39,179 nucleotides of DNA from an uncultured bacterium (lineage in GTDB: Bacteria > Armatimonadota > HRBIN16). The stretch lies in NCBI GenBank assembly GCA_938027655.1, contig CALJAP010000077.1, positions 1-39,179 of the forward strand. Direction: 5' to 3'. Within the stretch, counting starts at the first letter, position 1, and every line of letters begins with the position of its first letter. This document shows, one piece after another, positions 1-7,267 of this stretch. Below the pieces are notes generated by a model. It ran no database searches. It saw only the letters and a program-made list of their open reading frames with translations, and was not told the DNA's origin. The position numbers and the translations under genes are program-made.

Positions 1-366
1 GCACGCGACGCAGGCTCCAACCGTACAGAACTTGGTGCCGGGCGTTACCGGCAGGAACCATCCGCGCGGCAGGAAGGTCGCGATCACATCTGCCAGCGAC
101 ACGCCCGCTTCACACCGCACCACGCCGGTTGTCTCGTCGAAGGCGAGGAAGCGGTCCAGGCGTTCCATCAGGATGACCCCACCCTCGCTGTTAAGCGCGG
201 CGTCGCCGTACGCTCGCCCCAGCCCGCGCGGCAGGAAGCCGTTGGGTTCCTCCTGCTGAAGCGTGACCGCGACCTCCTTTACCCTCTCAGGGCGATAGAG
301 GTGACACACGGCGCGCGGATAACGCCCCCAGCCGGTTATCTCTTTTTGGAAAAGTGAGTCTGGCAT
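1..366 (-). CDS. FAD-linked oxidase, D-arabinono-1,4-lactone oxidase / DprE1-like (partial, N-terminal part)
   Basis: The minus-strand frame from an ATG at 366 runs off the left edge after 122 codons, so only the N-terminus is seen. It contains the FAD-binding PCMH-type pattern: ITGWGRYP near residue 10, a Y-R-P-E-R-V-K-E-V segment, PRGLGRAYGDAALN (flavin pyrophosphate loop), and further on TPGTKFCTVGACVA, matching the 'PGT..VTVGGAIA' segment of this family. Known members oxidise sugar lactones or, as DprE1, decaprenyl-phosphoribose. The substrate cannot be told from this part. No strong ribosome binding site is visible before the ATG. The family is clear, the exact enzyme is not. Confidence 0.8.
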   Translation of the reverse strand, partial: MPDSLFQKEITGWGRYPRAVCHLYRPERVKEVAVTLQQEEPNGFLPRGLGRAYGDAALNSEGGVILMERLDRFLAFDETTGVVRCEAGVSLADVIATFLPRGWFLPVTPGTKFCTVGACVAC

Positions 367-460
367 CAAGTGCTGTACTTCGTCACGAGAGGGAAGTTAC
401 CCTTTTTGCGGGGGAAAGGAAGCAGACCTCACACGAAGGTGCGGGAGCGTGGAGAGGTGG

Positions 461-1273
461 CTATCGCACCCCTTTCTCTTTCAGTACTCCATCCATCCAC
501 GCTTTGTCCTCCTCGCTGAGCGCGGCGGGTGGGTCTGCTGCATAGTTCAACACCATGCCATATCTTCCCTGCTGATACACCTGGTTCAGCACCGCTTGCA
601 GGTCTACCACGACGTCAGGGTCACCTTCCAGCAGGGGCACAATGACGCGGGGCAGACGTTCCTGCAGGGAGACCAACCAGACCCAGGCGTTGCCCTCACT
701 CCAGCCGCCTTTATGCAGACAGACCACATAGTCCCATTTCTTATGCCCTTCCAGCGCAGGGCGCGGAGCGAACACGGTGTGTTCCCCGTAGTGGAGCAAG
801 TCAATCTCCATCAGGTGCGTGGTGCTGTGTATCAGTTCGCGCTGCTTTTCCAGATACAGCTCGCGCCCGTGTGCGCCGGGCGTCTTGTTAGCAGGGCTGA
901 GCAGTTCGATAACGGTGACCAGCTGGCGTTCCCCGCCTTTCAGACGAAAAATCTGCAGGAAAGCTTCGCGCACGGGGAAAGGCTGAATCTCTATTCTGAG
1001 GGGAGGGTCGGCAAGAGCTGCCCCACCGGCTGCGCCTCTTTCCACAGAAAGGGGACTCCGCACAGGGCGGGATACCGTCACGTCGGGCGTGATAATACGC
1101 AGGGTGTCGGGTCTTTCCACATACACGCGCTCGTCGATATCCGCCATGTAACCCTCCGGCAGGGACGGCGCGATGGCATCAGCCAGATAGGTGACAAAGC
1201 GGTGATGCACCCCCGGCCAGAGCTGCAGGTCCTCTAGATACGGGTTCATGCCCGGAAATGGGTTATCTCTCAT
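461..1273 (-). CDS. DUF4058 family protein
   Basis: A 270-residue protein with the DUF4058 hallmarks: N-terminal FPGMNPYLED, then W-P-G-V-H-H-R-F, a central TVIELLSPANK with G-R-E-L-Y-L-E-K-Q, then HLMEIDLL, and a C-terminal PLLEGDPDVVVDLQ segment followed by Y-x-x-x-x-Y and N-Y-A-A-D-P-P. The family is common in cyanobacteria, planctomycetes and Armatimonadota and has no established biochemical role; the V-I-E-L-x-S-x-x-N-K core recalls PD-(D/E)XK-like folds, which is only inference. No signal peptide or membrane segment. It has its own candidate -10 (1291-1296), giving a leader of roughly ten bases, and lies 30 bp downstream of the kinase gene, so it could also be the last gene of that operon. 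Confidence 0.9.
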   Translation of the reverse strand: MRDNPFPGMNPYLEDLQLWPGVHHRFVTYLADAIAPSLPEGYMADIDERVYVERPDTLRIITPDVTVSRPVRSPLSVERGAAGGAALADPPLRIEIQPFPVREAFLQIFRLKGGERQLVTVIELLSPANKTPGAHGRELYLEKQRELIHSTTHLMEIDLLHYGEHTVFAPRPALEGHKKWDYVVCLHKGGWSEGNAWVWLVSLQERLPRVIVPLLEGDPDVVVDLQAVLNQVYQQGRYGMVLNYAADPPAALSEEDKAWMDGVLKEKGVR

Positions 1274-1290
1274 GTCCGTTCACCAGCACT

Positions 1291-1296
1291 ATTATA
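1291..1296 (-). promoter_or_regulatory. Candidate -10 box for the DUF4058 gene
   Basis: A perfect TATAAT on the minus strand lies about 18 bases before the ATG at 1273, implying a very short leader. No convincing -35 is seen 16-18 bases upstream, so this is only a candidate. Confidence 0.4.
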
Positions 1297-1303
1297 CTCT
1301 TCG

Positions 1304-2935
1304 TTACATGATGGAAGTAATCACTCCTGACAAACTCAGGGAGAGGCCCACCAGAATCCACGCCCACCATTTCCATCGGCGCGTACTGAACAGCTGGAGA
1401 AACAGCACCGTTCCCATCACGGTCAGCAGGTCGACTGCTACCTTGCCTTGCGGGTGGTTCTGCGGTTCGCCCAGCACGCCCAGATAGGTGCCCGTTGCCG
1501 ATAAGCCGGTGAGTGTGAGCAAGAGGGCCGCCATTCGCTCGCCGGAGCGCAGCTCCGCCCCGATGGCGATAAGCGTTAACATTGCACCCAGCAGACCGGC
1601 AAGTTCCAGACCGATAGGCATCCAGTGCGACCACCCGTTGGAGCCGAGCAGCACGGTGAATAACGGTATCAGGCAAGTGACAAACAGAGGGACATACCAG
1701 TACGACACCTGCCGGAACTGCGGGCGAGGGGGAAGCACCTCGAGTTTGACAGGAATGCTGATGCGGTTTTCGCCGTTCACGAACTGCACCACATCGGACA
1801 GCGTACCCTGTGCCGAAACCATCCCCGTATCGGCGGTCAGGGTGACCACCTGTTGTTTGCGCTGAAGCACGGTGGGATGCACATACAGCCAGCCGGGTTG
1901 GGAGACCAGTCGCGCATCCAGCGGCTTCCTGTTGACCGAACGCACCACTACCTTTGCCACACATCGTTCGCCCTGACGCACCGGACCGAAAGAGACCTGC
2001 TGCGGCTCCACTTTCGCAACCGCTGAGCGTGGGCTTTCGGGAGCGGGACGCGGAGCGGACCTCTGCTTCTGCTGCACCCCATACGCCTCGGCGGAGACCA
2101 CCGCGAGCGTCTCGTCACCCGCATCAGGCAACATCACCTGCACACGGCGCAGTGCCTGCGCGAACTCACCGGCTGTGGGATAGCGGTCCTCTTTGCGTTT
2201 CGCTAGCGCACGGTCGATCACCGTCTGCAACGCGGGTGGCGCATCGGGCACAAACTGCCGTAGAGGAGGCGGCTCCTGCTTCTGTACCGCCTCCTGCCAC
2301 GAGAAGGGGTTCTTGGGGTTGGCAGCGTTGAAGGGGCGTTGACCGGTCACCATCTCGTAGAGGGTCACACCTACCGCCCACAGGTCGGAACGGTGGTCGG
2401 AGCGCTCTTCCTCCTCGAAATCCTCGGGCGCCATGTACACATACGTGCCCGCGCCCCCGGCATAGGAGCCTGTGCCCAGAATAGTTGCCAGCCCGAAATC
2501 CACCAGTTTGACCGCGCCGTCTTTGCGTATCAGGATGTTGCCCGGCTTAATGTCGCGGTGGATGGTATGATTACGGTGAGCGTAGTCCAGCGCGTCCAGC
2601 ACCTGAGTGGCGATATCCAGTGCCTGACGGATAGGCAGCTTCCCCTGCTGGCGCAGCAGTTCCTGCAGATTGACGCCGGGTACATATTCCATCGCAATAA
2701 GGATTTTGCCATCTACCCGGTCCACGCTGTGCACGCGCACGATGTTGGGATGGTTCAGGCGGTCCAACAGGCGAGCCTCTTCCAGGAAACGCTCCATGTC
2801 GCCCGCCTGCACGTTGATTTCCTTCAGGGCAACCTGCTTGCGCAATAGGGAATCCCATGCGAGGTACACGATGCCCGTTGCGCCGTAGCCCAGTACGTCC
2901 ACCCGCTCATATTTACCGATGGGGCTGAGTGCCAT
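1304..2935 (-). CDS. Serine/threonine protein kinase with beta-rich linker and C-terminal membrane domain
   Basis: A 543-residue PknB-type kinase. Visible motifs are the glycine loop GYGATG (16-21), catalytic Lys38 in VALKEI, Glu53 of helix C, the catalytic loop HRDIKPGN (126-133), DFG (146-148) and APE (169-171), so the kinase should be active. A Pro/Ser-rich linker (about 290-310) is followed by a beta-rich segment (about 308-400) resembling immunoglobulin-like sandwiches, then about five hydrophobic helices (412-541). This differs from the usual single-helix plus PASTA design; the sandwich precedes all the helices, so it should be cytoplasmic. A ribosome binding site (GGAAGG) sits 8 bases before the ATG. 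The start overlaps the end of the PP2C gene by 23 bp, so kinase and phosphatase are probably made together and act on shared targets, possibly the FHA protein. Confidence 0.93.
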   Translation of the reverse strand: MALSPIGKYERVDVLGYGATGIVYLAWDSLLRKQVALKEINVQAGDMERFLEEARLLDRLNHPNIVRVHSVDRVDGKILIAMEYVPGVNLQELLRQQGKLPIRQALDIATQVLDALDYAHRNHTIHRDIKPGNILIRKDGAVKLVDFGLATILGTGSYAGGAGTYVYMAPEDFEEEERSDHRSDLWAVGVTLYEMVTGQRPFNAANPKNPFSWQEAVQKQEPPPLRQFVPDAPPALQTVIDRALAKRKEDRYPTAGEFAQALRRVQVMLPDAGDETLAVVSAEAYGVQQKQRSAPRPAPESPRSAVAKVEPQQVSFGPVRQGERCVAKVVVRSVNRKPLDARLVSQPGWLYVHPTVLQRKQQVVTLTADTGMVSAQGTLSDVVQFVNGENRISIPVKLEVLPPRPQFRQVSYWYVPLFVTCLIPLFTVLLGSNGWSHWMPIGLELAGLLGAMLTLIAIGAELRSGERMAALLLTLTGLSATGTYLGVLGEPQNHPQGKVAVDLLTVMGTVLFLQLFSTRRWKWWAWILVGLSLSLSGVITSIM

Positions 2936-4361
2936 CGTTCATCCCTTCCGGTATTGCGCGAAAGACGGTCAGTTTACCCGCATCTATCACGTACACCGAG
3001 CCGTCTGGCGCCAGCGCCAGCGCAGCCGGACGTTTGAGCTTGCCTTCGCCGATGGTTCCCAAAAGTGTGCCATCCGGTCGGTATTTAAGGATATGTTTGG
3101 CAGCGCGGTCGCTCACGTAGAAGTTGCCCTGCGAGTCGGTAGCGAAATAGACCATGTCCGGTTTGATTTCAGCATTCGCCGCCGCGCTGAACGGTGTGCC
3201 GGATACTGTGAGTATCTTCCCCTCCGGCGAGATGCAGAGTATCCTGCCCTGCTCGCTCATCGCGTAAATCTTGCCCTGCGGGTCGACGACCAGCGGCGCA
3301 CCGCGTAGCGGTTTATTTAGCAACACCTGTGGCTGCTCCGCGTAACGCACGCTTGCCAGGTCGACAATGGGAGGAGGCGGTGGCAGCTGAGGCGCAGGCT
3401 TCGGCTTTCTGATGGAGGTAATTGCCCCCAGTACGCTCGCTATCACCAGCACCCCCACCGCGCCCAGTACTATCTGTCGGAGCGAGACTCGCCGTGCCAG
3501 ACGAGCTATTCGGCGCAGAGGGTCACGGGCGGTTGGCAATTCGGAGACCGTTTGCAGCTCTTCCTCATCGTCATACCGGGCAGCGACCTCGCGCATATCC
3601 GCTGCCAGCAACACCGTGATGTTATCCTGCCCGCCCTGCGCATTGGCGGCGTCCACAAGGCTGCGACAGGCTCGGTCGGGGTCGTAACGGTGCTTGTGCA
3701 GCAGTCGTGCAATCTCTTCCTCCCACACCATGTTCGTCAACCCATCGGTGCAGAGCATCAGCATGTCGCCGGGTTCCATCTCTGCCGAGATAATATCGGG
3801 GGTGTAGTCGGCGTTCGTGCCCACAGCGCGGGTCAGCATGTGTCGAAAGCGGCTGTGTCGAGCCTGCTCGATGCTCATTCCTCCTGCACGCACCTGCTCG
3901 GCGACGAAGGTATGGTCTTCCGTCAGGGGGTGCAACTGCTCGCCTCGCAAGATATAGGCACGGCTGTCGCCTACGCTGGCTACCCACACCTCCATGTCTT
4001 TTACCAGCGCGATGACGAGGGTAGTGCCCATGCCTTCGTATTCGGGGTGTTCTTCGGCGCGTTGCTGGATAGAGATGTGCGCGGCTTCTACCGCGAAACG
4101 CAGCAGGGCGGAGGCATCGGCATACGCTACGTTGTTGAGTATCGCCTGCGACGCTGCCTCCACCGCCGCGCGACTGGCGACCTCTCCGGCGTTGCGACCG
4201 CCCATACCATCGGCGACAATGAGCGCGAGGTCAAAAACTCCGCGCAGCTGCGTCGCCTCCAGTATAGCGTAGCTGTCCTCGTTGTGTGCTCGCACTTTGC
4301 CTACATCCGTTGCGGCGGCTATCTGCCAGAGAGGTTTCTTTCCTGTCATCAGACCTGCCAT
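2913..4361 (-). CDS. PP2C-family protein phosphatase with TM helix and C-terminal NHL-like beta-propeller segment
   Basis: A 482-residue protein from the ATG at 4361, chosen because GGAG lies 7 bases upstream; an in-frame ATG at 4349 is the alternative. The PP2C domain (about 10-255) shows the family motifs DVGKVRAHNED (19-29), ADGMGG (50-55), GDSRAYILR (131-139), CTDG (204-207) and GGQDN (243-247), which supply the metal-binding aspartates. One hydrophobic helix (about 295-315) and a proline-rich stretch (320-332) follow. The last 150 residues carry repeats of the type 'D-x-x-G-x-x-Y-V-x-D', typical of NHL or SMP-30-like propellers, probably exposed outside the membrane. It is likely the phosphatase partner of the overlapping kinase. 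The blade number is small, so it may be a partial propeller or may need to dimerise. Confidence 0.92.
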   Translation of the reverse strand: MAGLMTGKKPLWQIAAATDVGKVRAHNEDSYAILEATQLRGVFDLALIVADGMGGRNAGEVASRAAVEAASQAILNNVAYADASALLRFAVEAAHISIQQRAEEHPEYEGMGTTLVIALVKDMEVWVASVGDSRAYILRGEQLHPLTEDHTFVAEQVRAGGMSIEQARHSRFRHMLTRAVGTNADYTPDIISAEMEPGDMLMLCTDGLTNMVWEEEIARLLHKHRYDPDRACRSLVDAANAQGGQDNITVLLAADMREVAARYDDEEELQTVSELPTARDPLRRIARLARRVSLRQIVLGAVGVLVIASVLGAITSIRKPKPAPQLPPPPPIVDLASVRYAEQPQVLLNKPLRGAPLVVDPQGKIYAMSEQGRILCISPEGKILTVSGTPFSAAANAEIKPDMVYFATDSQGNFYVSDRAAKHILKYRPDGTLLGTIGEGKLKRPAALALAPDGSVYVIDAGKLTVFRAIPEGMNDGTQPHR

Positions 4362-4365
4362 TCTG

Positions 4366-4464
4366 TTACTCCACATCCTGTCTGATAGTCCACGCCACAT
4401 ACAGCACAAATAGCACCAGCGCAGCCAGCAATACAAACCGAAGTAGCCCAGCCAGAACGTTCAT
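4366..4464 (-). CDS. Small single-helix membrane protein (32 aa) between FHA and PP2C genes
   Basis: A 32-codon frame begins at an ATG that overlaps the FHA stop codon (TAATG) and ends 4 bases before the PP2C start. The product begins MNVLAGLLRFVLLAALV and ends in W-T-I-R-Q-D-V-E; about residues 4-25 form one hydrophobic helix with an arginine at position 9 and a charged tail. Tight packing on both sides, with AAGGAG before its own start and GGAG at its end serving the PP2C gene, argues that it is translated. No family is recognised. It may be a membrane partner of the kinase/phosphatase module. The alternative is a chance frame in a short spacer. Confidence 0.6.
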   Translation of the reverse strand: MNVLAGLLRFVLLAALVLFVLYVAWTIRQDVE

Positions 4465-5609
4465 TATGGCTCCTTAATGTCAAAGCGTAATGTGGTGTTG
4501 CCCACCCGAATGATGTCGCCCGAGTGTAGCCCCAGCGGTTTGTGCGGGGAGAGACGGCTATCGTTCACAGCAGTACCCGACGCACTGCCCAGGTCTTCTA
4601 TGCACCACTGTTTACCGTCCCAGCGGACGACCGCATGGCGCATCGCCACCTCTGATTCCTCCAGAACGATATCCGCCGTCAGCGCACGCCCGATTAACGC
4701 CTCGCTGGGCAGGGGGACCACATCCTGCTGCGGGGTGTCCGGGTGCAGGGTCAAAAAGGCAGGTGGACGCGACGAGATGGCTTCTGCAACGGGTGCTTCG
4801 CGCTTTTCGGCAGGCGGTTCGGTGTACTCAAAAACCAGCACCGTCTTGCCCATGCGGATACGATCGCCCGATCGCAGCACCTTGTTGTCCACCCGTTGTT
4901 CGTTCACGTACAGCCCATTGGTGCTCTGGAGGTCATAAATGACGTAGTTTCCCGCTACCGCATCCCACTCGATACGAGCGTGTCGGCGCGAAACCTGCCG
5001 GTCGGCCTCCAGCACTAGGTCACAGCCTGCGTTGCGCGAGCGTCCGATGATGACCGGTCGGCTTGCCAGAGGGAACAGAAGTTTTCCGTCCTCGCTTCTC
5101 AGCGCCGCTCGCGAGGCAGCCCCGGACGCCACATCAGTGGTGGAAGCAACAGGCGTGCTGGCGACGTTGGTGGCTTCTTCGACCGGCGTGAACCCCAGCG
5201 AGGGAGGTGTCACAGGCAACGGCACAGAGGGGTCGAACCGGGCGGTGATGCGCAGTGCCTGTCGGAGGGCGTTTGCAGGGGCTACAGGCTGCGCCACTAC
5301 CTCGCAGAGAATGCCTCCGCGCAGGCGGTAGCCCTCCTGTTGCAGCTCCTGCCACAGCGCGTCCGCCAGGTCTTGCGGTTGCAAGAAGGTGAGGTACGCT
5401 TCTTGCTCCTCCGGGTTCTGCAGGGCGATTTCCAGCTTGTAGCGGTTTGGCACGTACAGTTCGCCGTCCAGCCCTTCGATGCAGTGTTCTTCCGCCGCCA
5501 TGACCAGCCGACGTAACACCTCGCGCGGGTGCAGCTCGCCTCCTGTGCCGAAAAGCCCCTCGTACCAGTTTCCGAACAGCGTGTTGATGCGCTCGAACAG
5601 GTTGCGCAC
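4464..5609 (-). CDS. FhaA-like protein: DUF3662 N-terminal domain plus two FHA domains
   Basis: A 381-residue protein from a GTG at 5609; the frame is open further upstream, but that part runs antisense to the M20 gene and lacks a start with a ribosome binding site, whereas GGAAGGTGAGAGG precedes this GTG. Residues 1-125 match the DUF3662 domain of actinobacterial FhaA (short amphipathic start, then V-P-N-x-Y and L-x-x-x-D). A Ser/Thr/Ala-rich linker (126-172) leads to FHA1 (about 174-262; IGRS, SRRH, STNG) and FHA2 (about 284-377; IGRA, MRHAVV, SASGTAVN). FHA domains bind phosphothreonine, so this is a probable substrate or adaptor of the kinase encoded two genes downstream. Having two FHA domains is unusual compared with single-FHA FhaA. 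Confidence 0.92.
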   Translation of the reverse strand: MRNLFERINTLFGNWYEGLFGTGGELHPREVLRRLVMAAEEHCIEGLDGELYVPNRYKLEIALQNPEEQEAYLTFLQPQDLADALWQELQQEGYRLRGGILCEVVAQPVAPANALRQALRITARFDPSVPLPVTPPSLGFTPVEEATNVASTPVASTTDVASGAASRAALRSEDGKLLFPLASRPVIIGRSRNAGCDLVLEADRQVSRRHARIEWDAVAGNYVIYDLQSTNGLYVNEQRVDNKVLRSGDRIRMGKTVLVFEYTEPPAEKREAPVAEAISSRPPAFLTLHPDTPQQDVVPLPSEALIGRALTADIVLEESEVAMRHAVVRWDGKQWCIEDLGSASGTAVNDSRLSPHKPLGLHSGDIIRVGNTTLRFDIKEP

Positions 5610-5643
5610 GTGCCTCTCACCTTCCTGCGATACACTGCCTTTG

Positions 5644-5672
5644 ATTATATCCCGCGTTGCGTGTGGCGTCAA
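5644..5672 (-). promoter_or_regulatory. Strong sigma70-type promoter for the FHA/PP2C/kinase operon
   Basis: On the minus strand, TTGACG (5667-5672) is separated by 17 bases from a perfect TATAAT (5644-5649). Transcription would start near 5637, about 28 bases before the GTG of the FHA gene. It is the closest match to consensus in the window. Confidence 0.8.
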
Positions 5673-5745
5673 CCTCTGCGGTACCACAAGGTTTTCGGAT
5701 GTTTTGCGTTGAAAAAGGGATTGGATGGCAACGAGGGGGCAACGC

Positions 5746-6912
5746 ATGAACGAGATACCTCGACGCATTCTGCGGCTGCAAGAGGAGTTAATCGCTCTGC
5801 GCCACGACCTGCACGCCCATCCCGAGCTGGGCTTCGAGGAACAGCGCACGGCGGGCGTTGTGGCAGGTTGGCTGAGGAGGCACGGGCTGGAAGTGCGTGC
5901 AGGGGTCGCGGGCACCGGTGTGGTGGGCACTCTGCGCGGGGAGGCGGGTGCGGGTGCTGTGGTTGGCTTTCGCGCCGACATGGACGCTTTACCTATCGAG
6001 GAACAGAGCGACCTGCCTTACCGTTCGCAGCACCTCGGCAAGATGCACGCCTGCGGGCATGACGGGCACACCACCATCCTGCTGGGCGCGGCGGCGGTGC
6101 TGGCTGAGCTGCGCACGCAGCTGCGCGGGACAGTGCGCTTCTATTTCCAGCCGGCGGAGGAGGGCGTTTCGGGCGCGAAGGCGATGCTGGCAGAGGGTAT
6201 CCTGCAGGAAATGCCTCCCCGATGGGTGGTGGCGCTACACGGACGACCCGGACTGCCGCTGGGGAGTGTGGGCGTTCGTGCAGGCGCGATGATGGCATCG
6301 GCAGACACGTTCGACGTCTGGCTACAAGGCAGGGGCGGGCACGCCGCACTGCCGCACCTCACCAACGACCCGATTGTGGCTGGGGCGCAGCTGGTGCAAG
6401 CGATGCAGACGCTAGTGAGCCGCGAAAGCGCGCCTTCCGACCCCATCGTGCTGAGTGTGACGCAGTTCCACGCCGGTAATACCTACAATGTGTTGCCACA
6501 GGAAGCGCGTTTGGCGGGAACGGTGCGCTGTCTGCGCGAAGAGACACGGGGCAGGGTGAGAGAGCGCGTGGGGCAACTGGTGAGCGCGACCGCTCAGGTG
6601 TGGCATCTGGACGGGCGATTCGAGTGGTATGAGGGCGCGCCTGTTTTGTGGAACGACGAGAAGGTTGCCGCACGGATAGCGCAGGTGGCGGAAGAGGCTT
6701 TCGGTAAAGAGAGGGTAATACGGCTCGAGTATCCGCTGATGGGCGCAGAGGATTTTGCCCACTTTGCGCAGGCGGTTCCGTCGGCGATGTTTTTCCTCGG
6801 GCTGGGCGAGGTTGCGGACTGGCACACCGCCTGTTTTGATTTCCCTGACGAGGCGATTGCGCCGGGGGTGGAAATGTTCGTGCGGCTTGCGCTAGCGGAA
6901 TCGAGGACATAA
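5746..6912 (+). CDS. M20 family amidohydrolase (N-acyl amino acid / hippurate hydrolase type)
   Basis: A 388-residue cytoplasmic metallo-amidohydrolase of the M20D group. Motifs: LRHDLHAHPELGFEE near the start, FRADMDALPIEE, HACGHDGHTT (cysteine and histidine metal ligands), FQPAEEG with the catalytic/ligand glutamates, the lid domain with GRGGHAALPH, and the final MGAEDFAHFAQAVP. Such enzymes remove acyl groups from amino acids or act on indole conjugates; the substrate is not readable. The start at 5746 is preferred because GAGGGGG lies about 6 bases upstream; an ATG at 5725 is also in frame. A perfect hairpin follows the stop codon. The gene stands alone, divergent from the FHA operon. Confidence 0.93.
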   Translation: MNEIPRRILRLQEELIALRHDLHAHPELGFEEQRTAGVVAGWLRRHGLEVRAGVAGTGVVGTLRGEAGAGAVVGFRADMDALPIEEQSDLPYRSQHLGKMHACGHDGHTTILLGAAAVLAELRTQLRGTVRFYFQPAEEGVSGAKAMLAEGILQEMPPRWVVALHGRPGLPLGSVGVRAGAMMASADTFDVWLQGRGGHAALPHLTNDPIVAGAQLVQAMQTLVSRESAPSDPIVLSVTQFHAGNTYNVLPQEARLAGTVRCLREETRGRVRERVGQLVSATAQVWHLDGRFEWYEGAPVLWNDEKVAARIAQVAEEAFGKERVIRLEYPLMGAEDFAHFAQAVPSAMFFLGLGEVADWHTACFDFPDEAIAPGVEMFVRLALAESRT

Positions 6913-6940
6913 GGGCAGGGCGGCTCTGCCGCCCTGCCCT
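6912..6940 (+). terminator. Perfect hairpin after the amidohydrolase gene
   Basis: Arms AGGGCAGGGCGGC (6912-6924) and its exact complement (6928-6940) enclose a three-base loop, starting in the stop codon of the amidohydrolase. There is no T-tract, so it may halt transcription inefficiently or only protect the transcript end. Confidence 0.55.
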
Positions 6941-7005
6941 CCGCGCAGATGAACCGCTTTGGCATCCCTCCTCTCCGATGCCTCTGGTGTCCTTCGCCAG
7001 CCAAG

Positions 7006-7089
7006 TTAGAGGTATGCGCCCTCGCGTATCATGAGTATCACCAGTGCAATTGCCGCGATGGCCACACAGAGCGCAATAACGGACGACAT
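7006..7089 (-). CDS. Putative 27-residue single-helix membrane peptide
   Basis: A minus-strand frame from ATG 7089 to a TAA at 7006 encodes 27 residues beginning MSSVIALCVAIAAIALV and ending M-I-R-E-G-A-Y-L. GAGGTG lies about 7 bases before the ATG. Nearly the whole product is a hydrophobic helix with a short charged tail, like many bacterial single-pass microproteins. No family is recognised. Its layout resembles the small membrane gene at 4366-4464. Coding is supported only by the ribosome binding site and composition, so it remains tentative. The flanking bases 7090-7267 hold nothing else that I recognise. Confidence 0.4.
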   Translation of the reverse strand: MSSVIALCVAIAAIALVILMIREGAYL

Positions 7090-7267
7090 CTCGCCACACC
7101 TCGCTTCCGCATGCTAATAGGGTGAAAAGGGTACTCCTTGGGCATTCGCGCGTTCGTCTTCATAGAGGTCTTTCCACCGGAAGCGGCAGGTTGCTCCTGC
7201 ACATCCTGCGAGGTGCGCCGAAAACCGCGAAGGATACTGACGGTAAATTGCGCAGATGCCTGTTCAC

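Noticed and set aside
449-1237. Long plus-strand frame opposite the DUF4058 gene
   Set aside because: It mirrors a gene with clear family motifs on the other strand and has no family features of its own.
5610-5981. Upstream extension of the FHA protein frame by 124 codons
   Set aside because: It is antisense to the start of the M20 gene, crosses the near-consensus promoter, and has Ser/Pro/Arg-rich shadow composition; the GTG at 5609 has a good ribosome binding site.
7101-7267. Intergenic stretch next to the flavin oxidoreductase gene inspected for a promoter or RNA
   Set aside because: Only short, unconvincing pairings and no conserved box were seen.
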